A DNA stretch of 64,000 nt. Source: Arenibacter troitsensis. GTDB lineage: Bacteria > Bacteroidota > Bacteroidia > Flavobacteriales > Flavobacteriaceae. The notes below the pieces were generated by a model that saw only the letters and a program-made list of their open reading frames with translations, searched no databases and was not told where the DNA came from. This document shows positions 9,061 to 18,009 of this stretch, one piece after another. The stretch lies in contig NZ_FXAO01000004.1 in assembly GCF_900177645.1 (NCBI RefSeq), forward strand, positions 405,453 to 469,452. The letters run 5' to 3'. Numbering within the stretch: position 1 is the first letter of the stretch; each line of letters starts with the position of its first letter. The position numbers were made by a program, and so were the translations under genes.

Positions 9061-10614
9061 ATGTCAAAAATTGTACAGGAATTCGGAATCCAAGAAGCCT
9101 TGAAAAAATTAGGAGTTGAAGCAATAAATAATGGAACCTCTACGGGTTCCAATAATTTTTCTTCCGGAGGGGAGTTAAGTTCGTATTCCCCAGTTGACGG
9201 TGCCCTAATTGGTAAAGTAAGAACTACCTCCAAAGAGGACTATGAAAAAGTAATGGAGGCGGCCAACAATGCATTTAAAATTTGGAGAACAAAACCCGCA
9301 CCCCAAAGGGGAGAAATAGTGAGGCAGTTTGGCGATAAACTTAGGGAACTAAAGGAACCTTTAGGAAAGTTGGTTTCCTATGAAATGGGAAAATCATATC
9401 AGGAAGGACTGGGAGAGGTGCAGGAGATGATAGATATCTGTGATTTTGCAGTAGGCCTATCCAGGCAATTGCACGGACTTACCATGCACTCCGAAAGACC
9501 AGGACATAGAATGTACGAACAATATCATCCATTAGGGGTGGTTGGCATAATCTCGGCCTTCAACTTTCCAGTGGCCGTATGGGCCTGGAATACCGCTTTG
9601 GCTTGGATATCTGGAGATGTCTGTGTTTGGAAACCAAGTGAAAAAACACCCTTATGCGGTGTGGCCTGTCAAAATATAGCGGTAGCCGTTTTTAAGGAAA
9701 ATAACCTTCCCGAAGGTATTTCCTGTTTGATCAATGGCGATTATACGGTAGGTGAATTTATGACCCATGACAAAAGGGTGCCTCTAGTATCTGCCACAGG
9801 ATCTATACGCATGGGAAAAATCGTGGCCCAGGCGGTAGCAGCCCGACTTGGAAAATCGCTCTTGGAACTTGGTGGAAACAATGCCATTATTGTAACCCCG
9901 GATGCCGACATAAAAATGACCGTTATTGGAGCCGTTTTTGGGGCCGTTGGTACGGCAGGACAACGTTGTACCTCCACACGAAGATTAATTATACACGACG
10001 CCATTTATGACAAGGTAAAAGAAGCTATTGTTACCGCTTACAAACAATTGCGTATAGGCAATCCACTGGATCAGAAGAACCATGTAGGCCCATTGATTGA
10101 TACCGATGCCGTAAGTATGTACCAAAAGGCACTTAAGAAAGTAGTGGAAGAAGGTGGTAAGCTAATTGTTGAAGGAGGTGTACTGGAAGGGGCAGGATAT
10201 GAAAGCGGATGTTATGTAAAACCTGCCATTGCCGAAGCAAACAACAATTTTGAGATTGTACAACACGAGACCTTTGCACCAGTACTCTACCTATTAAAAT
10301 ATTCAGGAGACGTAGAAAATGCCATTGCCATACAAAATGGAGTTGTCCAAGGACTATCCTCGGCCATAATGACAAATAATCTGCGGGAAGCCGAGCGATT
10401 TTTATCCGCCCAAGGTAGCGATTGTGGCATTGCCAATGTAAATATTGGAACTTCCGGTGCTGAAATAGGAGGAGCTTTTGGTGGGGAAAAAGAAACTGGT
10501 GGAGGGCGTGAATCCGGTTCGGATGCCTGGAAAATCTATATGAGAAGACAGACCAATACCATCAATTACACTACCGATTTGCCTTTGGCGCAGGGTATAA
10601 AGTTTGATCTTTAA
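9061..10614 (+). CDS. aldehyde dehydrogenase, ALDH7 (antiquitin) family
   Basis: The 517 residues fit the ALDH7/AmaB group, NAD-dependent enzymes that oxidise alpha-aminoadipate semialdehyde (piperideine-6-carboxylate) in lysine breakdown. The catalytic Cys303 lies in GQRCTSTRR and the general base Glu in LELGGNNA. The cofactor region (ISAFNFPVAVWAWNTALA, WKPSEKTPL) and the ALDH7-like C terminus (GGAFGGEKETGGGRESGSDAWKIYMRRQTNTINY) are complete. The gene is monocistronic, ends at a very strong terminator, and follows nbaC. Lysine catabolism is the best guess for its role. Oxidation of a kynurenine-derived semialdehyde is less likely because that is usually done by another ALDH family. Confidence 0.9.
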   Translation: MSKIVQEFGIQEALKKLGVEAINNGTSTGSNNFSSGGELSSYSPVDGALIGKVRTTSKEDYEKVMEAANNAFKIWRTKPAPQRGEIVRQFGDKLRELKEPLGKLVSYEMGKSYQEGLGEVQEMIDICDFAVGLSRQLHGLTMHSERPGHRMYEQYHPLGVVGIISAFNFPVAVWAWNTALAWISGDVCVWKPSEKTPLCGVACQNIAVAVFKENNLPEGISCLINGDYTVGEFMTHDKRVPLVSATGSIRMGKIVAQAVAARLGKSLLELGGNNAIIVTPDADIKMTVIGAVFGAVGTAGQRCTSTRRLIIHDAIYDKVKEAIVTAYKQLRIGNPLDQKNHVGPLIDTDAVSMYQKALKKVVEEGGKLIVEGGVLEGAGYESGCYVKPAIAEANNNFEIVQHETFAPVLYLLKYSGDVENAIAIQNGVVQGLSSAIMTNNLREAERFLSAQGSDCGIANVNIGTSGAEIGGAFGGEKETGGGRESGSDAWKIYMRRQTNTINYTTDLPLAQGIKFDL

Positions 10615-10635
10615 GATTAAGATAAGACCATTGAA

Positions 10636-10680
10636 AAAACCCGCTATGTTCTGGTTTGTATCCAGAACATAGCGGGTTTT
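10636..10680 (+). terminator. strong rho-independent terminator after the ALDH7 gene
   Basis: The arm AAAACCCGCTATGTTCTGG (10636-10654) has a perfect 19-base complement at 10662-10680, with a 7-base loop. The stem ends in TTTT. Confidence 0.9.
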
Positions 10681-11246
10681 AAACTAACCAACCAAATTAC
10701 ATCCTGAAGAATAGCTCTATACTCCAAGACAAAACATTAATATCTAATGGTTCGATATAAAATAAACCCGTAGCCACTTGAAAATTTCCCCTCCCCCCGA
10801 ATAGGTCCATTAGAAATAGCTGCGGGTTTAACCAAACTAACTCAAATAATTATGGTGAAAAAGACCTATTTCAATGCCGGAACTTAGTCGGGAGAAATAA
10901 GGTCTTTATTATTCTAATATTTACGCTAAAGTCTGTATTTCTTTCCATGTTTAAAAGCAAAACTATATGGATGGTAATAAAACGTGTATAATTGGTAAAT
11001 TTTGCAGCCACTGCCCTTAATTTCACATCACCATCTCCCTCGTTTAAAGATGTTTATCGCAGGATTATAAAATTTTAGTCACTAGCCCTGAACTACATAA
11101 TCCCTCTATTTTTAGCCAAAGTAAGATGAACTTCCACTTACTGCATTTTTTTGCTAACTACTTGAACCGGAATATTTAATACCATTATTTTAACATTTAT
11201 GCGAATTTTTTAATACATTTAGACAAAACCCATTTAGCTATCCGAA
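10681..11246. other. gene-free interval with two further hairpins
   Basis: After the terminator there are two more inverted repeats. TAAACCCGTAGC (10763-10774) pairs with GCTGCGGGTTTA (10819-10830). AAAGACCTATTTC (10860-10872) pairs with GAAATAAGGTCTTT (10894-10907). The sequence following hairpins one and two is similar in layout (GCGGGTTT, then an AC-rich run with AACTAAC). Only peptides of about 8 to 11 codons could be encoded. From 10920 to 11246 I see nothing notable. Confidence 0.5.
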
Positions 11247-11444
11247 ATGTCTAAGAAAACAACCAATTTATTGGGTATTGTTATCGCCATTGTTGCCGGA
11301 ACCTATTTTAACATCATGTTGTGCAATACATGCAACACCAAAGCAGAGGATACTCCATCGGTTGAAAGCACAGAAGAGGTTGCTAATATTGGACTGCTGG
11401 CAGAGAAAAAAAACGATTTTCAGAACCTTGATAAAAACAACTAA
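11247..11444 (+). CDS. small membrane-anchored protein, possibly an OmpA-family stub
   Basis: The 65-residue product begins MSKKTTNLLGIVIAIVAGTYFNIMLCNTCNT, a single membrane anchor with a Cys pair, followed by an acidic tail. This N terminus resembles the anchor of flavobacterial OmpA-family proteins, which continue into a peptidoglycan-binding domain. Here the frame stops soon after the anchor, so it may be a truncated relative or an independent small protein. It lies 18 bases before the helix-hairpin-helix gene and is probably cotranscribed. The family link is from memory of the anchor sequence and is tentative. Confidence 0.55.
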   Translation: MSKKTTNLLGIVIAIVAGTYFNIMLCNTCNTKAEDTPSVESTEEVANIGLLAEKKNDFQNLDKNN

Positions 11445-11462
11445 CCCAAAACGATAAAGCAC

Positions 11463-12014
11463 ATGGAAAACCTAAGTATTTGGTGCTGGTTTATACCTGC
11501 CGTAGTAGGTGTAGTCTGCGCGCTATTTGGCTACTTAATCGGAAAAGGCACCAATTCCCAAATAAGCCATACTTCAGAATTGGATATACTAAAGAATAAA
11601 AACGCAAAATTGGAAACCGATTTGGAGCAATGCAAAAAACAATTAACCCAAAAAGTGGATCTTGTTGTTCCGGATGAACCCATTGCCCCAATAATTGCCG
11701 CTGAAGCCCTACTTCCATTTAATGCACAGGCAGCAAAAGCCGCCCTCGGGAAAACTGTAAAACGGGACGACCTAAAGATTGTGGAAGGCATTGGTCCTAA
11801 AATTCAGCAACTATTCAATTCCTTTGATATTAAAACCTGGAAAGACTTGTCTGAAACTGCCGTTGCCAAATGTCAGGAGATACTGGACAGTGGAGGAGCC
11901 CCTTATAAAATTCACGATCCAGCATCCTGGCCAATGCAAGCCAAAATGGCCTATGAAGGCAAATGGAAAGAATTGCACAAATGGCAGGAAGAACACAAAA
12001 GAGGAAAACTGTAG
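11463..12014 (+). CDS. membrane-anchored helix-hairpin-helix protein
   Basis: The 183-residue product has an N-terminal membrane segment (about residues 8-26, IPAVVGVVCALFGYLIGKG), a coiled-coil-like stretch (ILKNKNAKLETDLEQCKKQL) and a C-terminal helix-hairpin-helix fold, LKIVEGIGPKIQQLFNSFDIKTWKDL, followed by PASWPMQAKMAYEGKWKELHKWQEEHKRGK. HHH folds bind DNA or proteins. Similar C-terminal domains occur at the ends of flavobacterial OmpA-like and ribosomal-L21-like fusion proteins. A soluble DNA-repair role is unlikely given the anchor. It is probably in one operon with the 65-residue gene just upstream. Confidence 0.75.
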   Translation: MENLSIWCWFIPAVVGVVCALFGYLIGKGTNSQISHTSELDILKNKNAKLETDLEQCKKQLTQKVDLVVPDEPIAPIIAAEALLPFNAQAAKAALGKTVKRDDLKIVEGIGPKIQQLFNSFDIKTWKDLSETAVAKCQEILDSGGAPYKIHDPASWPMQAKMAYEGKWKELHKWQEEHKRGKL

Positions 12015-12115
12015 CCCCTGCGGTGGGTACTCTCCATACAGCACCTCAGCGAAACACTTGAAGGTTTTTTTGGCACACCATACATCTAGAATCTATTGGA
12101 GAAAGATACCATGGA

Positions 12116-12146
12116 AACGCCCCACCTATGTCATAAGTGGGGCGTT
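12116..12146. terminator. bidirectional terminator-like hairpin
   Basis: AACGCCCCAC (12116-12125) pairs perfectly with GTGGGGCGTT (12137-12146), and the loop holds an extra TATG/CATA pairing. It lies between the convergent HHH-protein and desaturase genes. The following T run is weak. Confidence 0.7.
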
Positions 12147-12169
12147 AGTACCCTTTAATACTTTATTTA

Positions 12170-13168
12170 CTAGACCATTCTGCCGTTGGCCTCCACCCAC
12201 TTGAACCTATAGTTGTCCTCCGGGAATTTCATCCTACTGGCAATTCGCTCCAATCTATCAGGAAGCTTCATTAAATAATCCCTTGCCCTTTCCGCATCAT
12301 CATTAAGGCTTCTAATGCTATCCAATTCCCAATAACTATTTAATTTTTTCAAAATGTCTATATAGTCCTGAGCAGTGTAAACCCCTAATCTTTGGGCACA
12401 ATTGGAAAAATTTTCAAATGCGGTACCTATACTTCCGCCTGACTCCCTTAAGAAATGGGCCGGCATTACAATTTTTTTCTTCATCATATCAGCAAAGGCC
12501 AACATCATTTGGCTTGGGTCATTTTCAAATATGACCTTAACAAATTCCCTATAGGCCAAATGATGGCGCATCTCGTCTCCAGCAATAATGGTACACATTT
12601 TACCAAGAAGCGTATTCCCTCCCTTTTTACACATTTGACCTACCCTTTTGTGTGAAATATTGGTGGCCAATTCTTGAAAAGAAGTATATACAAAGTTTTT
12701 ATACGGATCTCTATCCGTTCCTATATCAAAACCATCGGCAATAAGGTGCTGGGTGGTAATTTCCATTTCCCTCATATTGACCCTTCCTGCCAAATAAAGA
12801 TATTTGTTAAGCACATCTCCATGTCTATTTTCCTCAGCGGTCCAATGACGTACCCACTTGGACCAACCATTCTTGTTTTCACCATGTTGATCTATTCCCT
12901 CTACGTCCATAAGCCAAGACTCGTAGGTAGGCAATGCCTCCTCGGTAATGGTATCGGCTACCAAGGTGACCCAAAGATCATACCCCAATTCCTTGGCTTC
13001 CTCACGTATCTGGGTTACGTGATCCATAAAGCCTTCACTTTGTGTGTCTGGTAAAAAATCCGTGGGTTGCCAAATATCTTGTATTGGAATAAGGTACTGG
13101 TCTATAAAACCATCTACCTTATCCTCAATGGACTTCATCACTTCTATTCTAACGTTCTTATTAGACAT
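12170..13168 (-). CDS. acyl-ACP desaturase (soluble di-iron)
   Basis: The 332-residue protein belongs to the plant-type soluble acyl-ACP desaturases (PF03405), which place a double bond in fatty acids bound to acyl carrier protein. The di-iron ligands are visible: the ITEEAL Glu near residues 76-77, EENRHGD (112-118), ELATNISH (Glu166, His173), and DEMRHH (Glu199, His202). There are no membrane segments. The position of the double bond cannot be read from sequence. The gene stands alone on the minus strand, with the phosphatase gene 63 bases upstream on the same strand. Confidence 0.93.
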   Translation of the reverse strand: MSNKNVRIEVMKSIEDKVDGFIDQYLIPIQDIWQPTDFLPDTQSEGFMDHVTQIREEAKELGYDLWVTLVADTITEEALPTYESWLMDVEGIDQHGENKNGWSKWVRHWTAEENRHGDVLNKYLYLAGRVNMREMEITTQHLIADGFDIGTDRDPYKNFVYTSFQELATNISHKRVGQMCKKGGNTLLGKMCTIIAGDEMRHHLAYREFVKVIFENDPSQMMLAFADMMKKKIVMPAHFLRESGGSIGTAFENFSNCAQRLGVYTAQDYIDILKKLNSYWELDSIRSLNDDAERARDYLMKLPDRLERIASRMKFPEDNYRFKWVEANGRMV

Positions 13169-13231
13169 TCTTCAAATTTTATGTAAATATCCTTAATAAT
13201 CTTGATAATCTGTACCTCTAAACGGTAAATT

Positions 13232-13957
13232 TTAGTTTCTTCCCATTTCGGTGGGATAAAACAAATATACTGGATCACTTTGCCAATATTGCTTGGAACC
13301 AACATCCATAATCGTCAATGGCCCCCTAAAGGCCGCCCCTGTATCCACATTCCAAATATTGGCAGCATTCTTTGGCGTGGTCCTCCCAATCCTCGTTACC
13401 GGGGTATGACCAATAAAAATCTCCTTGTAATGTGTTAACCTTTGAGGGTAAATTTCATCCTCTTTGGTCAATGATGGGTCTAAAGACAGTGCCAATTCCC
13501 AAAGTGTCCTATCCCAATAAAAGGTTTTGGTAAAATACTCATGGCTTACACCCCTTAAGTTAGTAAATCCTGCGTGGATAAACAAACGATTCTCGGAGTC
13601 CAGAATATAATTTTCCAAATTATCGTAAAATTGAATATGGGCTTCCCTTATTTCATCCCCAACCAACCGATAAGAGTTTTGAGTTGCAGTACCTCCATGT
13701 TGTAGCCAAACAGGATTATGATCGCCACTTTTCAACCAATCATTGCATAGTTCATCGTGATTTCCCCTTATGAACGAGCATTTATGCGTAAGTCTAAGCT
13801 CCATTAAAAAATTTACCGTATTCACGGCATCACTCCAACCATCCACATAATCGCCCAAAAAAATAAGATGGTCACTGGGACTCACTTTTGCCCTTTCCAA
13901 GACTTGCTTCAAGGCCTTTAACCCAGAATGCAGGTCTCCAATTACCAATGTTCTCAT
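13232..13957 (-). CDS. PPP-family serine/threonine-type metallophosphatase
   Basis: The 241-residue calcineurin-like enzyme carries the PPP metal motifs in order: GDLHSG (Asp8, His10), GDYVDGW (Asp36), GNHDE (Asn66, His67), then LFIHAG and FIGHTPV nearer the C terminus. These match small bacterial PPP phosphatases (lambda phosphatase or ApaH-like type), which act on phosphoproteins or dinucleotide polyphosphates. The sequence does not settle the substrate. It lies upstream of the desaturase gene on the same strand, without an obvious functional link. Confidence 0.88.
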   Translation of the reverse strand: MRTLVIGDLHSGLKALKQVLERAKVSPSDHLIFLGDYVDGWSDAVNTVNFLMELRLTHKCSFIRGNHDELCNDWLKSGDHNPVWLQHGGTATQNSYRLVGDEIREAHIQFYDNLENYILDSENRLFIHAGFTNLRGVSHEYFTKTFYWDRTLWELALSLDPSLTKEDEIYPQRLTHYKEIFIGHTPVTRIGRTTPKNAANIWNVDTGAAFRGPLTIMDVGSKQYWQSDPVYLFYPTEMGRN

Positions 13958-14282
13958 TTGGCAAAAATCGCAAATACCACTTTAATATCCATGGCAAAAG
14001 GACCTAAAATTGGATTTACCCGAATAATTTAAGCACCTATCCCAAACCCAATAGAAAATTGGATGCTACTTATAGACCCCAAACAAGACTAAAACCAACA
14101 AAAACATATCCGCCAAAACAAAAGGCCTACAAGGCATTTAGTGCAAGAATTCTTATTCAGGTCGGCAACATTCACGAAATAAAATTTAAAAAAAAGTATA
14201 ATTTATTTGTTAACTTTTTCATGTTGATAAATCTTTAATTAATTCATTTTCAATAATATAAATCATTTTTACTGTAAACTTT

Positions 14283-14298
14283 CATGATATTTATCATG
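14283..14298. promoter_or_regulatory. FNR/CRP-like palindrome upstream of the reductase gene
   Basis: CATGATA-TT-TATCATG is a perfect inverted repeat whose core TGAT-ATTT-ATCA fits the FNR-family half-site pattern TGAT-N4-ATCA. Its centre is about 30 bases upstream of the -7 element, close to -44 from the expected transcription start, a usual activator position. Confidence 0.45.
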
Positions 14299-14320
14299 TT
14301 TTACCTTCTATTTTTTTTAA

Positions 14321-14328
14321 TACTTTTG
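14321..14328 (+). promoter_or_regulatory. -7 promoter element for the class II reductase gene
   Basis: TACTTTTG matches TAnnTTTG, 40 bases before the ATG at 14369. No TTG is seen at the -33 distance, which fits an activator-dependent promoter. Confidence 0.5.
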
Positions 14329-14368
14329 TTCTTTATTCCATTTGTATTACAACCTAAAAAATCATCAT

Positions 14369-16921
14369 ATGCCAACAAAAATCGCCCAAGGACCACAAAA
14401 GACCTACAGTCAGGAAGAAGCCTTTAATGCTTCGTTAAAATATTTTAAAGGTGATGACCTTGCGGCCAGGGTATGGGTAAATAAATATGCCCTGAAAGAT
14501 TCCGAAGGGAATATTTACGAGCTAACCCCAGATGATATGCACCACAGGATAGCCAAGGAGATTTCCAGAATTGAACAAAAATACCCAAACCCACTCAATG
14601 AAGAACAAGTTTTTGACCTGATCAAAAATTTCAAATATATAGTCCCCCAAGGCAGCCCAATGGCTGGCATTGGCAATCCTTTTCAAATTGCATCCCTGTC
14701 CAACTGCTTTGTCATAGGCAATGAGGGCCAGTCCGATTCGTACGGGGGAATCATGAAAATAGACCAAGAACAAGTACAGCTCATGAAACGCCGCGGTGGC
14801 GTTGGTCATGACCTATCCCATATACGTCCCAAGGGGTCGCCGGTAAAAAACTCGGCCCTTACCTCAACCGGCTTGGTCCCATTTATGGAAAGATATTCCA
14901 ATACTACTAGGGAAGTAGCCCAAGATGGCAGAAGGGGAGCCCTAATGTTATCGGTCTCTATAAACCACCCGGATGCAGAAGATTTTATAGATGCTAAAAT
15001 GGAACAGGGCAAGGTAACGGGAGCCAATGTATCCGTTAGAATGGACGATGATTTTATGAAGGCCGTTGAAAGTGGAGAACCCTATACCCAAAAATTTCCT
15101 GTTCAAAGCCCAAACCCTAAGGTTTCCAAAACTATAGACGCCGAAAAATTATGGGGCAAAATAGTCCATAACGCATGGCAATCGGCAGAACCTGGCATTT
15201 TGTTTTGGGATACTATAATAAAGGAATCCGTACCGGATTGTTATTCAGATTTGGGCTATAACACCGTGTCTACCAATCCCTGTGGAGAAATCCCGCTCTG
15301 TCCCTATGATTCCTGCCGCTTGTTGGCCATTAACCTCTTCTCCTATGTAGACCAGCCTTTTACGGATAATGCCTCCTTTAATTTTAAACTATTTAAGGAA
15401 CATATTGCGGCGGCCCAGCGCATTATGGACGATATTATTGACCTTGAATTGGAGAAGGTAGATGTAATACTGAAAAAAATAAAAGCGGATCCGGAATTGG
15501 AGGACACCAAGGCCGTAGAATTCAACTTATGGAACAAGATCAAAGAAAAGGCCGAACAGGGGCGCAGAACCGGAATCGGCATTACAGCCGAAGGGGATAT
15601 GCTGGCGGCACTTGGTTTGCGTTATGGAAGTGAAGAGGCCAACAAATTTTCAATTGAAGTGCATAAGACCATTGCCTTGGAAGCTTATAGAGCCTCGGTA
15701 CATACCGCCAAAGACAGAGGGGCCTTTCAAATTTTTGATGCGGAAAGGGAAAAGAACAACCCCTTTATCCTAAGACTAAAGGAAGCCGATGAAAAACTAT
15801 ATTATGAAATGTTGGAATACGGCCGTAGAAATATTGCACTATTGACCATTGCACCAACCGGCACCACTAGTTTAATGACCCAAACCACCTCTGGCATAGA
15901 ACCGGTTTTCCTACCGGTTTACAAACGGCGCAGGAAAGTTAATCCGAACGACAAGGATGTCCGTATTGATTTTGTGGATGAGGTTGGGGATTCTTGGGAA
16001 GAATATTTGGTATTCCACCATAAATTCAAACAATGGATGTCCGTTAAGGGAATTGATACCGAAAAAAATTATTCCCAGGAGGAGTTACAGAAAATTGTAG
16101 AAAGTTCCCCTTATTTCAAGGCTACATCCAATGATGTGGATTGGCTGAGCAAAGTTCGTTTACAAGGTGCTGTTCAGAAGTGGGTAGACCATAGCATAAG
16201 TGTTACCATAAACCTTCCCAACGATGTCTCCGAAGAATTGGTCGGTAAACTCTACTTGGAAGCTTGGAAAGCAGGTTGCAAGGGTGTCACTGTTTACCGG
16301 GATGGTTCTAGATCTGGGGTATTGATCTCCAATGATTCAAAAAAATCGGAAAATGAGGAATCCCTAACCCTTTTCCCCACAAAACGTCCCCAAATTTTGG
16401 AGGCCGATGTAGTACGACTTCAAAACAACAAAGAAAAATGGATCGCTTTCATTGGCCTGATCAACGACCAACCCTATGAAATTTTTACTGGTATGGCCGA
16501 TGACGAGGACGGTATACTAATTCCTAGGTGGGTAAATAACGGATTAATTATAAAAAGTAGGAACGAAGACGGTTCTTCCCGTTATGATTTTCAGTACAAG
16601 AACAAGCGTGGCTATAAAACAACCATTGAGGGATTATCCCATAAATTTAACCCGGAATATTGGAACTATGCCAAATTAATTTCGAGCACCCTACGCCATG
16701 GCATGCCAATTGAAAAAGTGGTAGACCTCATCAACAGTCTACAACTGGATAGCGAATCTATCAATACCTGGAAAAATGGTGTTGCAAGGGCTCTTAAGAG
16801 ATACGTTGCCGATGGTACGGAGGCCAAGGGACAAAAATGTGATTCCTGTAATTCCAAAAATCTGATTTATCAAGAAGGATGCCTCACCTGTAAGGATTGT
16901 GGTTCGTCCAAATGCGGATAA
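14369..16921 (+). CDS. nrdJ: adenosylcobalamin-dependent (class II) ribonucleotide reductase
   Basis: The ATG at 14369 gives 850 residues starting MPTKIAQGPQKTYSQ; an in-frame TTG at 14342 is less likely because it is close to the promoter. The enzyme reduces ribonucleotides to deoxyribonucleotides using a B12-generated thiyl radical and needs no oxygen. Visible signatures are the first reductive Cys region (SLSNCFVIGN), the active-site loop STNPCGEIPLCPYDSCRL, the phosphate-binding APTGTTS, and a TSCPD-like domain near residues 660-790. The C terminus is a Cys-rich zinc ribbon (CDSCNSKNLIYQEGCLTCKDC). It is monocistronic with a strong terminator. No B12 synthesis or transport genes are in the window. 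Confidence 0.95.
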   Translation: MPTKIAQGPQKTYSQEEAFNASLKYFKGDDLAARVWVNKYALKDSEGNIYELTPDDMHHRIAKEISRIEQKYPNPLNEEQVFDLIKNFKYIVPQGSPMAGIGNPFQIASLSNCFVIGNEGQSDSYGGIMKIDQEQVQLMKRRGGVGHDLSHIRPKGSPVKNSALTSTGLVPFMERYSNTTREVAQDGRRGALMLSVSINHPDAEDFIDAKMEQGKVTGANVSVRMDDDFMKAVESGEPYTQKFPVQSPNPKVSKTIDAEKLWGKIVHNAWQSAEPGILFWDTIIKESVPDCYSDLGYNTVSTNPCGEIPLCPYDSCRLLAINLFSYVDQPFTDNASFNFKLFKEHIAAAQRIMDDIIDLELEKVDVILKKIKADPELEDTKAVEFNLWNKIKEKAEQGRRTGIGITAEGDMLAALGLRYGSEEANKFSIEVHKTIALEAYRASVHTAKDRGAFQIFDAEREKNNPFILRLKEADEKLYYEMLEYGRRNIALLTIAPTGTTSLMTQTTSGIEPVFLPVYKRRRKVNPNDKDVRIDFVDEVGDSWEEYLVFHHKFKQWMSVKGIDTEKNYSQEELQKIVESSPYFKATSNDVDWLSKVRLQGAVQKWVDHSISVTINLPNDVSEELVGKLYLEAWKAGCKGVTVYRDGSRSGVLISNDSKKSENEESLTLFPTKRPQILEADVVRLQNNKEKWIAFIGLINDQPYEIFTGMADDEDGILIPRWVNNGLIIKSRNEDGSSRYDFQYKNKRGYKTTIEGLSHKFNPEYWNYAKLISSTLRHGMPIEKVVDLINSLQLDSESINTWKNGVARALKRYVADGTEAKGQKCDSCNSKNLIYQEGCLTCKDCGSSKCG

Positions 16922-16954
16922 ACCAGTAAAAAGACTAATTACAGCTTAAAAGTT

Positions 16955-16988
16955 ACGTCCCTAAATGCAGGCATTTGGGGACGTTTTT
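16955..16988 (+). terminator. rho-independent terminator after nrdJ
   Basis: ACGTCCCTAAATGC pairs with GCATTTGGGGACGT (13 Watson-Crick pairs plus one T-G pair) around a tiny loop, followed by TTTT. Confidence 0.9.
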
Positions 16989-17040
16989 AGCATTACTGCA
17001 TTTTTCTATCTATTTTAGATAAATCAATTAAAGCCAAAGA

Positions 17041-17988
17041 ATGAAAAACGTTTTCTGTATAGGGGAATTATTAATAGATTTTGTAGCGGAAAAGCAAGGT
17101 AGCGATCTATCAAAAGCCAATAATTTTACAAAAAAAGCAGGCGGTGCCCCGGCAAATGTAGCATCGGCAATAGCCAAACTGGGAGGCAAAAGCTTTTTCA
17201 TTGGCTGCGTAGGCAAAGATCCCTTTGGTACTTTCCTGATCAATACCTTAACGGAAGGACAGGTGGACGTATCCCTGTCACAACGGTCAGACACTTTTAC
17301 CACCCTGGCCTTTGTTTCCATAGCAGAGGATGGGGAGCGCGATTTTGTTTTTAGCCGTGGAGCCGACAAAGAATTAAAATACGATCGCCGTTTAAGCAAG
17401 CTATTTAAAGATCATATTGTGCATTTTGGAGCCGCCACCTCATTCTTGGGAGGGTATCTGGAAGAGGCTTATTCACTATATCTACAAGAAGCCGTATCCA
17501 ACAATAGCTTTATATCCTTTGACCCTAATTTTAGGGCGGATCTGTGGAAAGGAACGGAAGCCATATTTGTTCAAAAATGTATCCCATTTATAGAAAAATC
17601 CCATCTCTGCAAATTTAGTTTGGAAGAGGCCCAATTGCTTTCAGGAAAGGAAAATTTGGAAGAGGCATGTGCTTTTTTACATAAGCTGGGCTCCAAGATT
17701 ATTACGATAACCTTAGGAGGGGAAGGCACCTATTTAAGTACACCGGCAGTTAAAAAAATAATTCCAAGCATAAAGGTAAGCCCTATTGATACCACTGGTG
17801 CCGGAGATGCATTTATTGGATGTTTGCTTAAACAAATTGCCCTGACCACCAAACTGGATACGCTTACATCCGGTTCCGAACCTTTGGAAAATATGGTGCA
17901 ACAAGCCAATAAGGCAGGTGCAATTACGACCACCAACTATGGGGCTATAGAATCCTTGCCCACCCAACAGCAATTAAACCAACTCTAA
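17041..17988 (+). CDS. PfkB-family carbohydrate kinase (fructokinase-like)
   Basis: The 315-residue ribokinase-fold kinase starts MKNVFCIGELLIDFV and carries the sugar-side GGAPANVASAIAKLGG motif and the ATP/catalytic motif DTTGAGDAFIG with the base Asp256. The GGAPANVA pattern and length are most like bacterial fructokinases (ATP plus fructose to fructose-6-phosphate), but substrate prediction within PfkB is unreliable. It follows nrdJ behind a terminator, so it should have its own promoter. It is convergent with the AlbA_2 gene. Confidence 0.88.
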   Translation: MKNVFCIGELLIDFVAEKQGSDLSKANNFTKKAGGAPANVASAIAKLGGKSFFIGCVGKDPFGTFLINTLTEGQVDVSLSQRSDTFTTLAFVSIAEDGERDFVFSRGADKELKYDRRLSKLFKDHIVHFGAATSFLGGYLEEAYSLYLQEAVSNNSFISFDPNFRADLWKGTEAIFVQKCIPFIEKSHLCKFSLEEAQLLSGKENLEEACAFLHKLGSKIITITLGGEGTYLSTPAVKKIIPSIKVSPIDTTGAGDAFIGCLLKQIALTTKLDTLTSGSEPLENMVQQANKAGAITTTNYGAIESLPTQQQLNQL

Positions 17989-18009
17989 AAATCCAATGAC
18001 TGGCAATTC

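Larger units (their letters stand above)
13958..14368. other. upstream region of the class II ribonucleotide reductase gene
   Basis: This 411-base interval separates the divergent phosphatase and reductase genes. It is very AT-rich from 14180 onward and contains an FNR-like palindrome and a -7 element (listed separately). I looked for a cobalamin riboswitch core, expected for a B12-dependent enzyme, and did not recognise one. Confidence 0.5.

Noticed and set aside
14180-14341. Cobalamin riboswitch in front of nrdJ
   Set aside because: I could not find its conserved core; the region is mostly AT-rich spacer with the palindrome and promoter described.
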